64,000 nt of DNA, taken from assembly GCA_003254905.1 (NCBI GenBank), contig QANU01005108.1, positions 62,001-126,000 on the forward strand. The letters are read 5' to 3'. The notes beneath the pieces were generated by a model. It was not told where the DNA came from. It saw only the letters and a list, made by a program, of their open reading frames with translations, and searched no databases. Positions within the stretch are counted from its first letter, which is position 1. Each line of letters opens with the position of its first letter. This DNA comes from Nissolia schottii. Its lineage: Eukaryota > Streptophyta > Magnoliopsida > Fabales > Fabaceae. Shown here piece by piece: positions 45,469 through 57,959 of this stretch. The position numbers and the translations under genes are program-made.

Positions 45469-45946
45469 TTTAGTCCGATGAATTTTTTTTTGGCTATATT
45501 TTCTCTTGTATATTTTCTGACTCATAGTTTCCATGTAGTATCATTATTTTGGTTATGGATTCTTATGCTCCTTGGATGATTATGTTTTGGTGCATATATA
45601 TTCCAGTTTGGATCTTTCCCTTCTAGTTATTGTGAATATATGGTTTTTCTCTCTTTGAGACATGTTTTATCTATGCTTTTTGATAATGCCAAAAGGGGGA
45701 AAAGGGTTCAGGAAGAAAATGATTTGAAATGTCAATTGAAATTTTCGCTTCGCTTATCTCTGACATCTTTATGGGAAATGCATAAGCTTACGGGGAATTA
45801 TGTGTAAATTTCTATCTTATGCTAAATCTATATCTTTTGAAAAAGTTGCACATATTGGGGGAATTTGTGTCATAACTCATGAATTCTTAAATGCTTTTGA
45901 TTAATCTTTCTTCCTAAATGTTTTTCATCATCAAAAAGGGGAAAAC

Positions 45947-47115
45947 TGTGAATGTTACATGTTGTAGGTTTTGATGAGACAAAGGATGAAAGTTTCCAAC
46001 TCAAGGAATTCAATGAAGATATAGATTTAGGACTTAGGAAATTTGTTGTTAAAGGTGTATGTGTGATAACTCTTTAAAATGGTCTCTAAAATGGCTCTCA
46101 TAACAAACCCTTGATGCTAGGATTTAAAAATGAATTAGATTAGATAAACAAGAGTATCAAAAAGATAAGAAAAAGGATGAGATTGGCCAAGGCCTGCAAA
46201 AGTCAATCGAATGACTCATGAACAAGTCATTTGAATGACTCATGAACAAGTCATTCGAATGACTCATGAACAAGTCATTCGAATGACTCTTTCTCAAAAG
46301 ACATTTGATTGAGTCATTCGATTGCCAAAGCTTTCATGCTCTCTGTGACCTATGCAAAGCACAAGTCATTCAAATGACTCAGGCAATGTCATTCGAATGA
46401 CTCTGACACAAGAGACACATAACGACTATATTGCATAGGTCATTTGAATGACCAACATTAGTCATTTGAGTGACTCGGTTCCTGAAGAAAGCAACGGCTA
46501 GTCCTATTGTACTAATTTCTTAAGCATTAATTGTACAACAGTTAGGATCACTTAGAGCTCAATAAATACCGACCTAACTCAGTGATTCTAGGTAGAAATT
46601 TTACTCCTAAACTACCATCCTTCTATACATCATAAGAGCATTTATTTGAGTCATTCTAAGAGCCAAAAAGAGAGATTTTACACATACACCTATAGTGCTT
46701 GAAATTGTATTATCCACTCTTTGAGAGAGTTTCTAATTCACAAATTCCATACGCTTGTAAAGAGGGTGAGGTATCCCTCTAGATTGATTAGGGTGGAATC
46801 CCTAAGGAAGATTACTTGAGGCTCAAGCACAAGGTATGAAGAGTGCTTTTGCTTGTAAAGGTTTTTCAAGCACCTAAGTTTCGAGCTTGAAGATAGTGGA
46901 GAAAATCTTGAGCAAGCAGCTTGGGGACTAGACGTAAATCACAATGGTGATTAAACTAGGATAAATTGAGTTTGCATTCTATTTATCCCTTAACTCTTTA
47001 CTTTCATATTGCTTGTGTTAGCTTGCTTTATTGCTTATTCGTATATTTTTGTTAAGATAGTCTAGCTCATTTTCTAAGTAAGAAAAGTTTTGTGAAAAAG
47101 TTTGATACCCAATTC
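45947..47115 (+). mobile_element. Probable 3' LTR of a copia-type retroelement
   Basis: A purine tract (AAAAAGGGGAAAAC, near 45933) precedes TGTGAATGTTACATG. The far end contains CCCAATTCACCCCCCTCTTG near 47108, which in my experience marks the ends of SIRE/Maximus-like LTRs. The palindrome cluster (46200-46480) lies inside. No clear left LTR was identified, so the element is truncated at its 5' side. Confidence 0.5.
46200..46480. repeat. Cluster of the palindrome GTCATTCGAATGAC, second cluster
   Basis: It begins with a direct tandem array of a 24-bp unit (CATGAACAAGTCATTCGAATGACT permuted; three to four copies at 46205-46290) and continues with dispersed degenerate copies to 46480. Confidence 0.88.
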
Positions 47116-49680
47116 ACCCCCCTCTTGTGTATTTGAAGTCACTTGGTTACAATGTGAACAAACTTGACCACATAGAACAAACTAACAATGACGGGATAAA
47201 ACACTATGAATAAACCTTTGACATTATTGTGAACAAACTTACACAAATACTTGAACAAACACTACAACACAAAAAAAACAAACATATACAGTGCACCAAA
47301 TCAAACTCAAGTAAAAACAGAGAACCAAATCAAACTTAGGTTTAACCCTTGAACAAACTCAAAAGGAACAAATGAAGAGTGCAATTGCATATTCAAACCC
47401 TAAATAGAAACGCATTCAATTCGTGTTTGCTCTTACCTTATTTGCTTGGTGAGCTTTGTAATCTGTAATGTGTGTCACCAATCAGTGCTACAACAATCTA
47501 TGGGGGGGGGGTTGAGGGTTGTTCATCATGGTCATTTGTGGGGGAGGTGAGGATGTTCGTCGTTGCTTGCGTGTGTGAGCTGAAGGTTTTTCGCGAAAGG
47601 AGGTGAGGGTTTTCACGAGGGAGCTGACTGTTTCTGTGAGAGAGGCGCGTCAAGATAAGCGCGCGTTGAGGTGAGAGTGGGTAGGTGTGATGCGATTTAG
47701 TAAAAATTGTAGACTCAGTCCATATTTAATAGATTAGTGATTGTACGTTGATTAAAATTGTAATGTACATTCAACTGTTTTTTTTTTTCCTCCTTATCTA
47801 ATATTCATCTTACGGTGCCCGTTAATGGCCTAATGGGTATCTTTTATATATATGCTCAAAGCACTAATCCATATTAGTTACCTTCATTACATGTGATGTG
47901 ATAATTTAGCACGTGGATATGGTTGTGGGTTAGTGAAAATTTATAGCAGTTTTTGGGTTAGTGAAAAGGAGGAATATACCATCAATATTGAAGTCATGAG
48001 TAAAGTTTCACTTTAACTAGAGTTGGCAATAATACTAATGGTATTAATCCTCAAGTTATGAAAAATATAATTAATAGGTTTTTAAAGTTGTCAAAAGTCA
48101 ATCAAATTAATTAATCCTTTAACGTTAATCAAGTTAATCTTTTTTCTCACAAACTAATTTGATAAGTTTTTAATAACAATAATAAACCACATAGTGTATT
48201 TTAATAACTCAAAAACTACAACTAATAACTGATGATGTCAACACCAAAAATTAAAGGGAAAGTTTACTTCTAAAGTCATCATAACTGCTTCTCTCTGGAA
48301 TTGGGCTCATTAAATTCATCATGCACTCGAGGCCCATCTCATCTTTTGTTGCACTATATATCCTGCTCCTGATGGGTTACCATTTTCACTTGGCCTGTTA
48401 CAGTTTCGTTGAGGAGCAAGGATAGATTTAAGCATATGCTAAACATGATCTCTTGCCTTTACTTTATTGTAACCTTTTTTTTGGTGTGTGTGGGTATTTA
48501 TTGTAAGAATATGATAGATAACCCATAACTTTCTTTAGCAAAAATTTCATCCTTTCCATGAATGGACACAGGTATCTATCACATTTATAAAGGAGATTTT
48601 CTCATAAATTTAACTGTTTTTGGTGTTTAATATTTTTTTCTTTCAACAAATAACCTTGACAATTTTTTTATTGACAAACCATGGCAAGGTTTTTATTGAC
48701 AAATAATTTATTTTCAGCTTTCTAATTATTTTAAAAATAATTAGTATTTTTACTCTCCCTTCTCTCTTTTTTTTAATTTTGTTATCTATGTTCAATATTT
48801 AACATCATGAACTCAAATAACATGACTATGTTTGTTGTATATGGTATATATTCAGACAAGGAAAGCTGTTTTATGGAACGCAAGAATTCAGTACTTAGAG
48901 TTCACACTGAATTTTATATTCGCGTGCAGGAGATGAAAGGGGGAGTGAATTATATATTAATATTGTTCAAAAATTTATTGAGTTATGGAAAAGGTATAAT
49001 ATAATATATTTACATAAAAGTAGGAACTCATTTTGTGATGTATAAAATAGATGGATAAATATAGATCGACGGATGATAAGTGCTCTAGGAAAATATTTAC
49101 TATCCAACGCTTTTATCAACCATATTACCACCTAATATATATGTAAGGAAGATCAACTTTATTCACATTTTTGCCAAACAATAATTTAATTGCTCATCTA
49201 CAACAACATGATCACAAAATCTTTTGATGACACAACAACATTCAAAAAGTGCAAGTGTTTTCAATATTGCTATAAACGCTTTTGGCAATTGAAAGCATTA
49301 GAAAGAAGTGGGGGAAGGGAACAAGCTTTTCAATTATAATTAAACACCAAATTAATTAAGACAACAAGGACCACCATATGCCTTGGACAAGCTGAAACAA
49401 AACGAAAAGAGGGGAAAAAAATAAAGGAATCCCAATATATATCATAATCATGGTGTGAGAGACACTGTCTCAAGTGTGTCATGATGATATATAACAAAGA
49501 AAACATTTTTCTATTTCTATATCAAACATGCCCTAGTCCACTATAGGACTCTTGAAAATAAAATGGATGCAAAGAAGATGGAATTGCATGGTAGACTAAT
49601 ATTTCTGTGTGTATATAACTCATTTTTATTTGTTCATAGACAACATTTTATTATTAATATTGGACGAGGAATGTTACATG
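47116..49680. other. Gene-free stretch with GAACAAAC-rich segment and a poly-G run
   Basis: Between 47155 and 47360, GAACAAAC words recur. A ten-base G run lies at 47502-47511, followed by a G-rich segment to 47680. The rest is AT-rich, with no supported gene. Confidence 0.45.
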
Positions 49681-49817
49681 TTCAACAAAATTTGAACAAC
49701 AAGTGTACAACTCTCTCACAAAAGTATAGGTTTCACCATGCTCACATTTTCTCTATCTATGGTGAGACCCATACTTTTGTGAGAGAGTTGTATACTTGTT
49801 ATTCCAAATTTTATTAT
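49681..49817. repeat. Long near-perfect hairpin, possible small-RNA precursor
   Basis: The arms 49681-49739 and 49759-49817 are inverted copies with few mismatches and enclose a 19-base loop. The best part pairs CAACTCTCTCACAAAAGTAT with ATACTTTTGTGAGAGAGTTG. There is no coding sense. It could be a MITE or a young miRNA/siRNA locus. Confidence 0.8.
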
Positions 49818-51930
49818 ACAAATAACATTTTTGATATTGGACACATATTATATGATCACTAGTTGGCCAGCTTAAAAAAGTATAACGATTCTAAATGTAG
49901 TAATTGGCAAATTCAACATGTCTTATAATTTCCAGTAGTATACAATATTTTCCATTTGGCCAATTAACTAATTAAGGATGTACAAAATGTGCAATATATT
50001 TTCCTAAATGTAGTAATTCAAAGTGTTAGCTAGCTGTCCAGGGGTCAGCTTTTATTCAATACTTAGCTTATAATACATGTAGTGGAGACTATAGAATTAC
50101 ATTTAGGTTTACTACTTAGTTAACCACAAAAATAATTGTGTGATGGAGTTGGCTAAAATTTGAAATTTATCATATCCATTTTCCAATTTGAGAAATATGT
50201 GTATGTAATGCATAGCAGAAAGCTATACTATAGAAGTAACTGGAATTAAATGAGAAGTAAATGACGGGAACGTAATTAACTTGATAATATGTATAAAATT
50301 GTATTCATAATTTTTAGATGTATGTATGTATGTATATATATTTTTAAACTACACTCTTCAGTCCTTTTCTTTCTTTCCCAGGTCAGAGCAGGATGCAAAG
50401 TTTCAGAATTGCTGATTACATGGAAAAATATTCTAAGGAGGAACCACATTTTTTTTAGCAAGGTGTATCTTAACCCTATTACTGTAAGGAGATTAATCTC
50501 TTGGACATATTCAGACTTATTAAGAATCGAACTGATGTTCTCTCTCGAGCTATATTGTATCTCTACTATGCCAACACTCTTATTGATAAGAACTGTGGGG
50601 TTAACCTATACTTTCCTGTACAAAATAAACCAACACACTATTCAGATCGTAAAAATTTTCTTTTGTCTCTACCATTAGCTTAAGCTTTTTTTTCAAAAAA
50701 GAAGATTCATGACATGATATCAAAGCCTCTATAACTTAGCGTTGTTTAATTTGATCGATCATTATCGCCATTTTTCTTCTTAATTAAATAAGCTAAAATT
50801 TCAGCACATGGTACGTAGGCATGTGTATTATCCATTTTTCAAGTCCCTAAGACTTTTGCAGGAGAAAACGTGTTAATACATAAAAACAACCACACAGACA
50901 TGTGCTTAGCCTAATAACTTCAGGTGTGTCTTGCGTTCGTTCAAAGACTCATTCACTAATGTACCAATAATTCCTTTAGTTAACCATAAACTTGTTCCCA
51001 CATCTAAATGCAAAAGGAAGTGCGTAGAATCCAGACTAATTATAATGCTGTTGTTTTGAAGTCTACAATTGCTCATATTGTAAGAGCCATAAGCTTTTGT
51101 TATCATCTAAAAGACTTGGAAATTGAATAAACTAGCAAGTATACGCATTGATTACACACAAAGTTCAAACTATCTATCTATCTATCTATCTATCTATAAT
51201 TTTGCACAAATTTATTTGCGCAACTGCATGGGTTCAAATACTATATAGTAGTGTTAAGAAGATCAAGTTGGCACTTACCAAACTAGCTGAGAAAATAGTT
51301 ACATATTTCTTCATGTTCTTAACTATACCAAACCAAGTAACTACACAGCAAACATTTGTATTTTTTTTTTTATACGTAGAATCCATCATATATATAACCT
51401 TCTTTTGATTGAACACATGCTTGTAATCCAGTAATTGGAAACAAAAGTTTGAAGTGGGGGAAAGGAAGGAATGCAACATATAGTACCATTGGCCAAACAA
51501 GGGATTAGTAACATAGGGTTTCTGAATGAAATTTATGTTACTTTGGGATTTTATTTTTTTGTTACATTCAGTTACTTTGGGATTCCCACATTCCTAATAT
51601 TCCACTACAAACGTGTTCTTTAGGAAAGGAAGCTGAAATATACATTATAAAGTATCTATAGGGACTGAACTAATTAGGTCAAAATTTAGTATCTATATAT
51701 ATCGCTTAGGTCCATAAACAAACCAATTTAACTCATACAAAACCATAATTTTCAGTTATGTGTCAGGATTACACTAATAATCTACTACTTACCAAGATTA
51801 CACTGGATTAAAAACAAAAACTCTAGGGTGTTGCTCCATTAACCAGAACAATTTTATACATATCAACATTTAATTTCTACACTTCCTAGCTTATTTATGG
51901 CATCTGAGTAGTGCGCATTCTAGCAATGAA
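49818..51930. other. Gene-free stretch with a CTAT microsatellite
   Basis: CTAT units at 51170-51197. Open frames at 50289-50683 show no recognisable family, although the 50390-50660 stretch has loosely gypsy-like words (RNRTDVLSRA) that are too short to call. Confidence 0.4.
51170..51197. repeat. CTAT tetranucleotide microsatellite
   Basis: About seven CTAT units. Confidence 0.9.
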
Positions 51931-51939
51931 ATTTTTCTA

Positions 51940-52095
51940 AGTGTTTTTAGAGCAAAAACTTTCTCTTATTCTATTTCATTAGATGTCTCTCACATTAGTA
52001 CTGTTGTGGTCCACAATGCTGACGTATAAATCTAATGTGTGAGACACCCAATAAAACAGAATTAAAAGAAACTCTTGTTCCCGAAACATTTAAGA
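51940..52095. mobile_element. Foldback MITE downstream of the LBD29-like gene
   Basis: The left arm (TTTCATTAGATGTCTCTCACA) and right arm (TGTGTGAGACACCCAATAAAA) are inverted copies, extended by TTCTCTTATTCT / rc GAATTAAAAGAAA. It lies about 125 bp past the stop codon of the minus-strand LBD gene, so it may be in its 3' untranslated region. Confidence 0.65.
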
Positions 52096-52220
52096 ATCTC
52101 GTTCACACCATGCTAGCATTAATTCAAAATTGATATATAGAATCTTCTTCACCAATATATATATATTTATGTTGCCATGCAGATTCTGAATTAATCAACC
52201 TTCCATGAAGCTGATTTGAT

Positions 52221-53262
52221 TCATCTGCTGTAACCAAAAGCCACTGAATGAAGATCATCAAATTCATGAAAGGACCACTTCCTCTCATTGGTTTGCATGT
52301 CATAGGACATGGAATTGGAACTCTCTTCAAAGCTAGAGAATGAGCTGCTTTCATCCATATTGGTTCCTGAATTTTCATAGTAATTATTATTCCCAACAGG
52401 GTTTGGATCCATGGGAACATTATTAATATTGTTGTTCCCACCATATCGTGCTGATGAAGAGTCATTGCTACAAAAATTGGGAAGAGCTTCTAGCCCCATA
52501 TGGTTGGAATTCCCCACCTGCTGGAACCAATTTTGAAGATCTTGTGAGAAATTGGCATTAGGTTTTACAAAGTATCTCCCATTATTACTAGGGTTTTCAT
52601 AATTGGGTGAGGACGTGTTGGCACAACTTTGACCTGCTTGTTCTTTGAGATATGCTAATTGTGCTTGCAAATTGACCACCTACAAAGAAAACAAAAAAAA
52701 CACAAAATTGAACAAGTTAATTTTTATACATAGTTCACAAGTTGTGATAGGGTTTTCATTTTCAAGCTCAAATTGTTAGACCAATAATAAGGGTCCGGTG
52801 CAGTGATAAGTGATCTGCATTCTCAAAAAGGGGATTAAGATTCAAACCCTAAAAAGGCATAATTATTAAGCGGGTCTCTTAGTCATGCCAATATTAGATA
52901 GATACCTTAGCAAACAGGGGAGAGAAATTCTAAGATTATTATTGCTTGCAACCCGTGAGAGGGAAATTAAAACAAATTACCTGTTGTTGGAGGGCAAAGA
53001 TATGGGAGACACAGCCATAAATGGGGTCTTGAAGCCTTGCCTGAGCCTCATAAGAGATCGTGACGGCCGCTTCGCAGCGGTCGCTCACCGGAAGGTGGGC
53101 GAGGAGCTTGGAGACATTGCTTGCACCAAAGACCTTGTGAATGGCTGCAAAATGGGTGGCACCTTGATCATGGCAAAAATAAGGAGCAAAGACACAACCC
53201 CTCACACATTTCCTCCTCAAGAACTTGCAAGCTCCACAAGGAGAACCTGATGAACCAGTCAT
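52221..53262 (-). CDS. LBD29-like class-I LOB-domain transcription factor
   Basis: Exon 1 (53262-52981) and exon 2 (52679-52221) are joined at CAACAG|GTAATT and TTGTAG|GTGGTC, giving 246 residues. The LOB domain has C-X2-C-X6-C-X3-C ([15 protein letters not shown], residues about 9-23), [38 protein letters not shown] and [20 protein letters not shown], with the hydrophobic-repeat helix running into [14 protein letters not shown]. This is very close to Arabidopsis LBD29 and its sisters LBD16/LBD17, which are induced by ARF7/ARF19 and start lateral root founder-cell division. The C-terminal half is Asn/Ser-rich with an acidic patch ([15 protein letters not shown]), typical of an activation region. 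The ATG gives [13 protein letters not shown]. It converges with the LBD gene at 35799 across gene-free DNA. Auxin regulation is inferred from the family, not from seen elements. Confidence 0.93.
52785..52915 (+). mobile_element. SINE-like insert in the LBD29-like intron
   Basis: A box-A-like CCGGTGCAGTGATAAGTG and box-B-like AGATTCAAACCCT are 40-50 bases apart within the 301-bp intron. No clear A-tail or target duplication is visible, so the call is weak. Confidence 0.38.
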
Positions 53263-53375
53263 ATTCTTTGCCTTTTTGGTGAATTTGAGTCTTTGTTTTT
53301 TTTTTCTTCTTTTATTTTGAGGATTCTTTTGTTGTTTTTGGCTCTCTTGTGCAAATCATAATCATTTCTCACCAT

Positions 53376-53385
53376 ATTTATATAC
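53376..53385 (-). promoter_or_regulatory. Probable TATA box of the LBD29-like gene
   Basis: On the minus strand TATATAAATA lies about 115 bp before the ATG at 53262. The leader between them is rich in A on the coding strand, with AAAGAAAAAA. Confidence 0.6.
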
Positions 53386-55278
53386 ACATGAGCAAGATGA
53401 TGGGGTGGTATTTTACGGAATAATTAATTTCATTAGGTTCCCTTATTGGCCTACAGTGTTACATTATTTTTTTTATTGCCCTTATATAAAAACACTATCA
53501 TCACCCCGTTATGCAATTTTATCAATTTGTGTGATGAAAATTAGATTCCATTATTCAACATCCTTATATACGACAAATGAGCTAGCATTAACCAAACCTC
53601 CCCATTTTGTTTGATGATTGGATCTATCTGCTCTTGTCGTTTTCTTTTCTTTTCCATTTTTTTATATAATATGTCTATCAGAATTTTTTTTATGCAGACA
53701 CAAGTTTATAATGTACTATTTAGACACTCGCATAAAAATTGATAAAACCCATAAATAAATATTAAACAAAATTAGTGAAACTCGCTTAAATTTTAAATGT
53801 ACCTAAAAATAATGTATGAAATTTGTATCTATTTAAATATATTCAAAAATATATGCTATAACCTTGTTTGTAATAGCCGCAAGTACATTTATTGGAATTA
53901 CTTATATGTATACTTACTTGGACCGTGAGAATATGATGAGAATAGGATATGAAAATGGGTCAATAATTGTTTACTGACAAAAGGCTAGTTTGTTACAGCT
54001 TTACAGTAAGTTAGTAACTTATTTTATTAATATTTAATGTAGTTGTTGATTTCCTCTGTAAAAGATCATAATTATTAATTGACATATCTATATTTTTCGA
54101 AGCTAGGATTACATATCTACTAGTGTGCTACAAAATAGTTATTTTAAGAATTTCATTTACATACACACACACACATATATATTACATGTACATGTACTTA
54201 TATTTTATAAAATTTTGATTTTTTGATTGTGCTAGTCTCTAATTCTTTAAAGCATGTCCTTTATTTTAGAAGAGTCAAATTCATGTTGCTCATGAGCACA
54301 GAATTTTTAAGTTTATCTTCTTATTAAGATATTTTTTATTTATCAATTTTCATGAGCATATTAAGTAGTCTTAGCTATACCCTAGAACAGTACAGAGAAA
54401 CCAAAAAGTTAAGTTTAATGACGTCCACTTCAAGGGTCCTCTCAACACTATGTTATTCCGAAAAAAAAAATTGGTAATTCTTTTTTGGATTTAGCTAATT
54501 AGGTCTAATTAAAGACTAGTTAAGAAATAAATAAAATAAAAAATTTTATTAAAAAATAAATATTTTAAGTTTTCAATGTATTAAATACACATTAAATATA
54601 CAAAAAAATTTATATAAAATTTTTGTATTATCTCCTTAAAAAAGTATTCTTTTAGGCACATCTAAGGTGTCCATCGCCAGTAACAATGATTAATTCTTTC
54701 ACAATAACCGAGTTTACATAAAATGATAGATTGATAGCTATGAAATATTTAAAAATTTTCTTTCTATTCATTTCTATTCTCAAATAATTGTTCAATTTTA
54801 ATTATGCATTAATATTAAAAAATTAATTAAAAAATCTCAAAACTAGGAAAATTAACAGTACTCTGAAACCTTGCTCATATTGACGTGGACGGTGGTGTAT
54901 ATCAAGAATTAGAAAAGGTGCGTAATATGATAGAAAAAAGTGAGTTAATAAGTTCATTTTAATAAATTTTAAAAGGGAACAATTATTTATAAAAATTTTA
55001 AATAAAAAAGCGGAGGGTTTTTTGAGAGTGAAAGTAATATACTTTTAGGACACTTTATTTAGAAAAAAAAATAGTTATACTATATTCTTTTAACTCGTCC
55101 TAATTATTCTCCTAAATACTACTTGAAGTAAGAATTGATTAGTTGTTTTTAAAATTTTAAGACATTGATTGTATTTACATTTTACTTCGTTTAATTAGTA
55201 GTTAGGATGATGATTAGAAATATGAGCAAGGGAGAAATATTTGTATGTTTATGATGTACATTTAATGCGTGCTCTATG
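53386..55278. other. Upstream flank of the LBD29-like gene; no other gene
   Basis: AT-rich, with short AC/AT runs near 54160-54185. No exon or transposon end was recognised. Confidence 0.45.
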
Positions 55279-55673
55279 CACTACAAGAAATTTGGTATAA
55301 GGCTACACTTCATTACAAAAATTTGATCTAAGGTTACACTTTGTTATTAACTACACTTAAAAATTGTACCCTTAGAAGTAAAAGACAACATTTTTATTGA
55401 CCAAAAGTTACACTTCTTAATACTTAAGACTGCCCTCAATTAGGTCACCCGATAAAAGTGATGCATTAGCTTTAAAGCAACCTTTGTTAAAAGTGTAGCA
55501 CGGTATATTATGAAGCTAAGGTTGTACTTTGTTAAGGGGTTGCCTAATTAAGCGTGACTTTAGGGTATGAAGTGTAACCTTTGGTCAATTAAAGATTTCC
55601 TTTTATATTTAAGGACACATTTTTAAGTGTAATCAATAAAAATGTGGTCTTTGACCAAATTATTTTTACAGTG
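55279..55673. mobile_element. CACTA-type MITE, 395 bp
   Basis: It starts CACTACAAGAAATTTGGT, the En/Spm terminus, and ends ATTTTTACAGTG. The arms contain inverted words such as TTGACCAAA / TTTGGTCAA, AGGTTACACTT / AAGTGTAACCT and ACACTTAAAAATTG / TTTTTAAGTGT. The flanks ATG and GTG could be an imperfect 3-bp duplication. No transposase. Confidence 0.75.
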
Positions 55674-57361
55674 GTGAGAATTATTAAATATTGATTTTCA
55701 GGTTTTTTCTTATATTTTTCAAAAACTTTAAATTTAATTTAATGGTTGATAATTCTGATGAAACATGCATGCGTTTCTTCATCATGCAAGTCTTTGTCTG
55801 AGTTAGGAGGAAGCATTACTCTCTTTTTTAACATGGAAAGACAGGGTTTATGCCTATATGTTTCTCACTAGGGTATTAGATGTGTATAATTTGGCACATT
55901 GGATCGTTAACCCAATGGAAAACCATAAAGAATGACTCAGACCTAGCTAGTTTATCCATAACGGCACAAATTACTATGGTACTTGTGAGCATACTTATTT
56001 GAATTTAACACAGTACTAACTTAAATCAATAATTATCCTGGCATATATTCCCTTTGTTTTAAAATAATTTTACAATTTTTTTACGTAGGTATTAAAAAAA
56101 TAATTAGAAAATATAAAAAGTAAAGAAAAATTAATAGTATTTTACTTAGTTGTTTTTATTTATAGTTGGTGTTTAGAGTTATTACAATGGATAAATACAA
56201 GATATTGAATTTACTTAATAAAGATATGTTAAAAAAATTAATGATGTGTAAATTTAGTAGTGGACAAATATTTTAAAACAAACCAAAATAGGAATGTGAA
56301 CAATTATTTTGAAACAGAAGGAATAATGTAATATGATCCAATCATGCGTTATTATATGTGAGATATTTAAGATAGTACATATAAAATTAGAGTAAATTAC
56401 ACTAACCTCCATTCAGGTTTCATAAAATTATATTGATACCCGCTTTATTTTAGTAAATTACACTTACCTCCTATAATGATGCTGACTTTCCCAAATGATA
56501 ATAGAGTCAATAGAAGGCATTAGTTATTAAGGTAATTTTTTTTCTATATATATTTCGCCAGTCACATTTTTAAGTGGAATAGACTTCACAAACCTTCTCT
56601 AGTCATCCGGCTCTTAGGCTCTGAAATCGCATAAGAGCTAGAGGCGTGTTGCAAAGTCTGTTGAACATGAAAATGTGAGGACATACCGCCTATAAAATGC
56701 ATAAGTAATACTACTTCATTAAATTAACGAAATCCATTTTAATAACATGGGGACAATCTGCCTCTTGAAGAGGCTGTCTGACAAACTAGTGGGGATTGGT
56801 GTGTTTTGAACAAACACTCATTACGGTTCTTAATAACATTGATTAGACACTAATTAAATAGACAAACCTTCAACATTTGAAGGTGGATACTCGTTATGAG
56901 CATAATAATTGTCAGTACAGGTAATCGAAGATTAAAGTAGCCCAAATAAAAGACAGAATTAAAGAGAGCAGCAGATTCCAAAATTGAATGGAACAAAAGA
57001 TAGTGACACTAGTTTAGAACACATATAAGAGGTTAATTAAGAGAAAGAAGATTTTGTTACCCATTTCTAGACTCGGAATTGTTTAAGCCTTTCAGAGGTC
57101 ACAGTTTGTCTAGCAATACCGTATAATTATCAATTAAACAAATGTTTCACATACTCATTCATAAACTTTCAGTCACTTTCTTTTGTCTAATATAGGCACC
57201 AACATGTAGACCTCACCCAAATGTATAACTAGGCCCCACACACAAGCCTAGCTAATAATAACGCCCCAATAAAAGGGCACAATATAAAATAAGAGACTAA
57301 TTTATATGCATTAACATTGTGAAGAATTTTACATTGTCATCCAATTATATATTGTTATATG

Positions 57362-57365
<4 letters not shown>
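55674..57365. other. Gene-free stretch, no supported feature
   Basis: A pair of AGTAAATTACACT(T/A)ACCTCC copies near 56392 and 56453 suggests an old repeat, but no element could be delimited. Confidence 0.4.
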
Positions 57366-57397
<32 letters not shown>

Positions 57398-57505
57398 NNN
57401 NNNNNNNNNNNNNNNNNNNNNNNNNNNNNNNNNNNNNNNNNNNNNNNNNNNNNNNNNNNNNNNNNNNNNNNNNNNNNNNNNNNNNNNNNNNNNNNNNNNN
57501 NNNNN
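57366..57505. repeat. TA microsatellite running into an assembly gap
   Basis: TA units at 57366-57397 are followed by 108 N (57398-57505), so the repeat length is unknown. Confidence 0.95.
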
Positions 57506-57904
57506 AAAAATTAATCTCATAAAATAATTAAAATAATGGTGGATAATTAAAATTAACTTCTTTTAACTTATATACCCAAACAAACTCTAATTAATATATG
57601 ATTTTCCTAACTAATGTTCTTTGGACACTTGTTAATGAACTTTAAAATGGTATGCTTTCATTGGAAAAAAAAAAGAATGTCTAAGTCTTTAAAGTAAAAA
57701 AATCATTAAAAACTTAAAAACATTCCATTTTAGGTTTTTCACATCTACATGGGTGGCCATATGCCCTTTTGCAAGATTAGGGGCCAACAAAATTTTTCAC
57801 TTTTATATGGTTCTGACTTCTGAAATCAGCAACACAAAAACTGATTTTAGAATTTTTTTTACAAAAAGAATTGGTAAGATTAAAATAAAATCAACAAGAC
57901 AAGC

Positions 57905-57959
57905 TATGAGACAGGTTGAAATCGGACTTGCAGGTGCCGATTTCAGACCATGTCTCATA
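57905..57959. repeat. Short perfect-type hairpin
   Basis: TATGAGACAGGTTGAAATCGG is inverted as CCGATTTCAGACCATGTCTCATA with two single-base bulges and an 11-base loop. It lies within an open stretch (57753-58049) that I do not consider a gene. Confidence 0.6.

Noticed and set aside
46200..46480. CRISPR-like array of spaced repeats
   Set aside because: Copies are degenerate palindromes with irregular spacing in a plant retroelement; no spacer-repeat regularity and no cas genes.
50289..50683. Possible retroelement or host gene fragment (129 codons)
   Set aside because: Only a few words resemble gypsy-type proteins; too short and without order to support a call.
52885..53250. 121-codon plus-strand open frame
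   Set aside because: Antisense of the LBD29-like exon 1.
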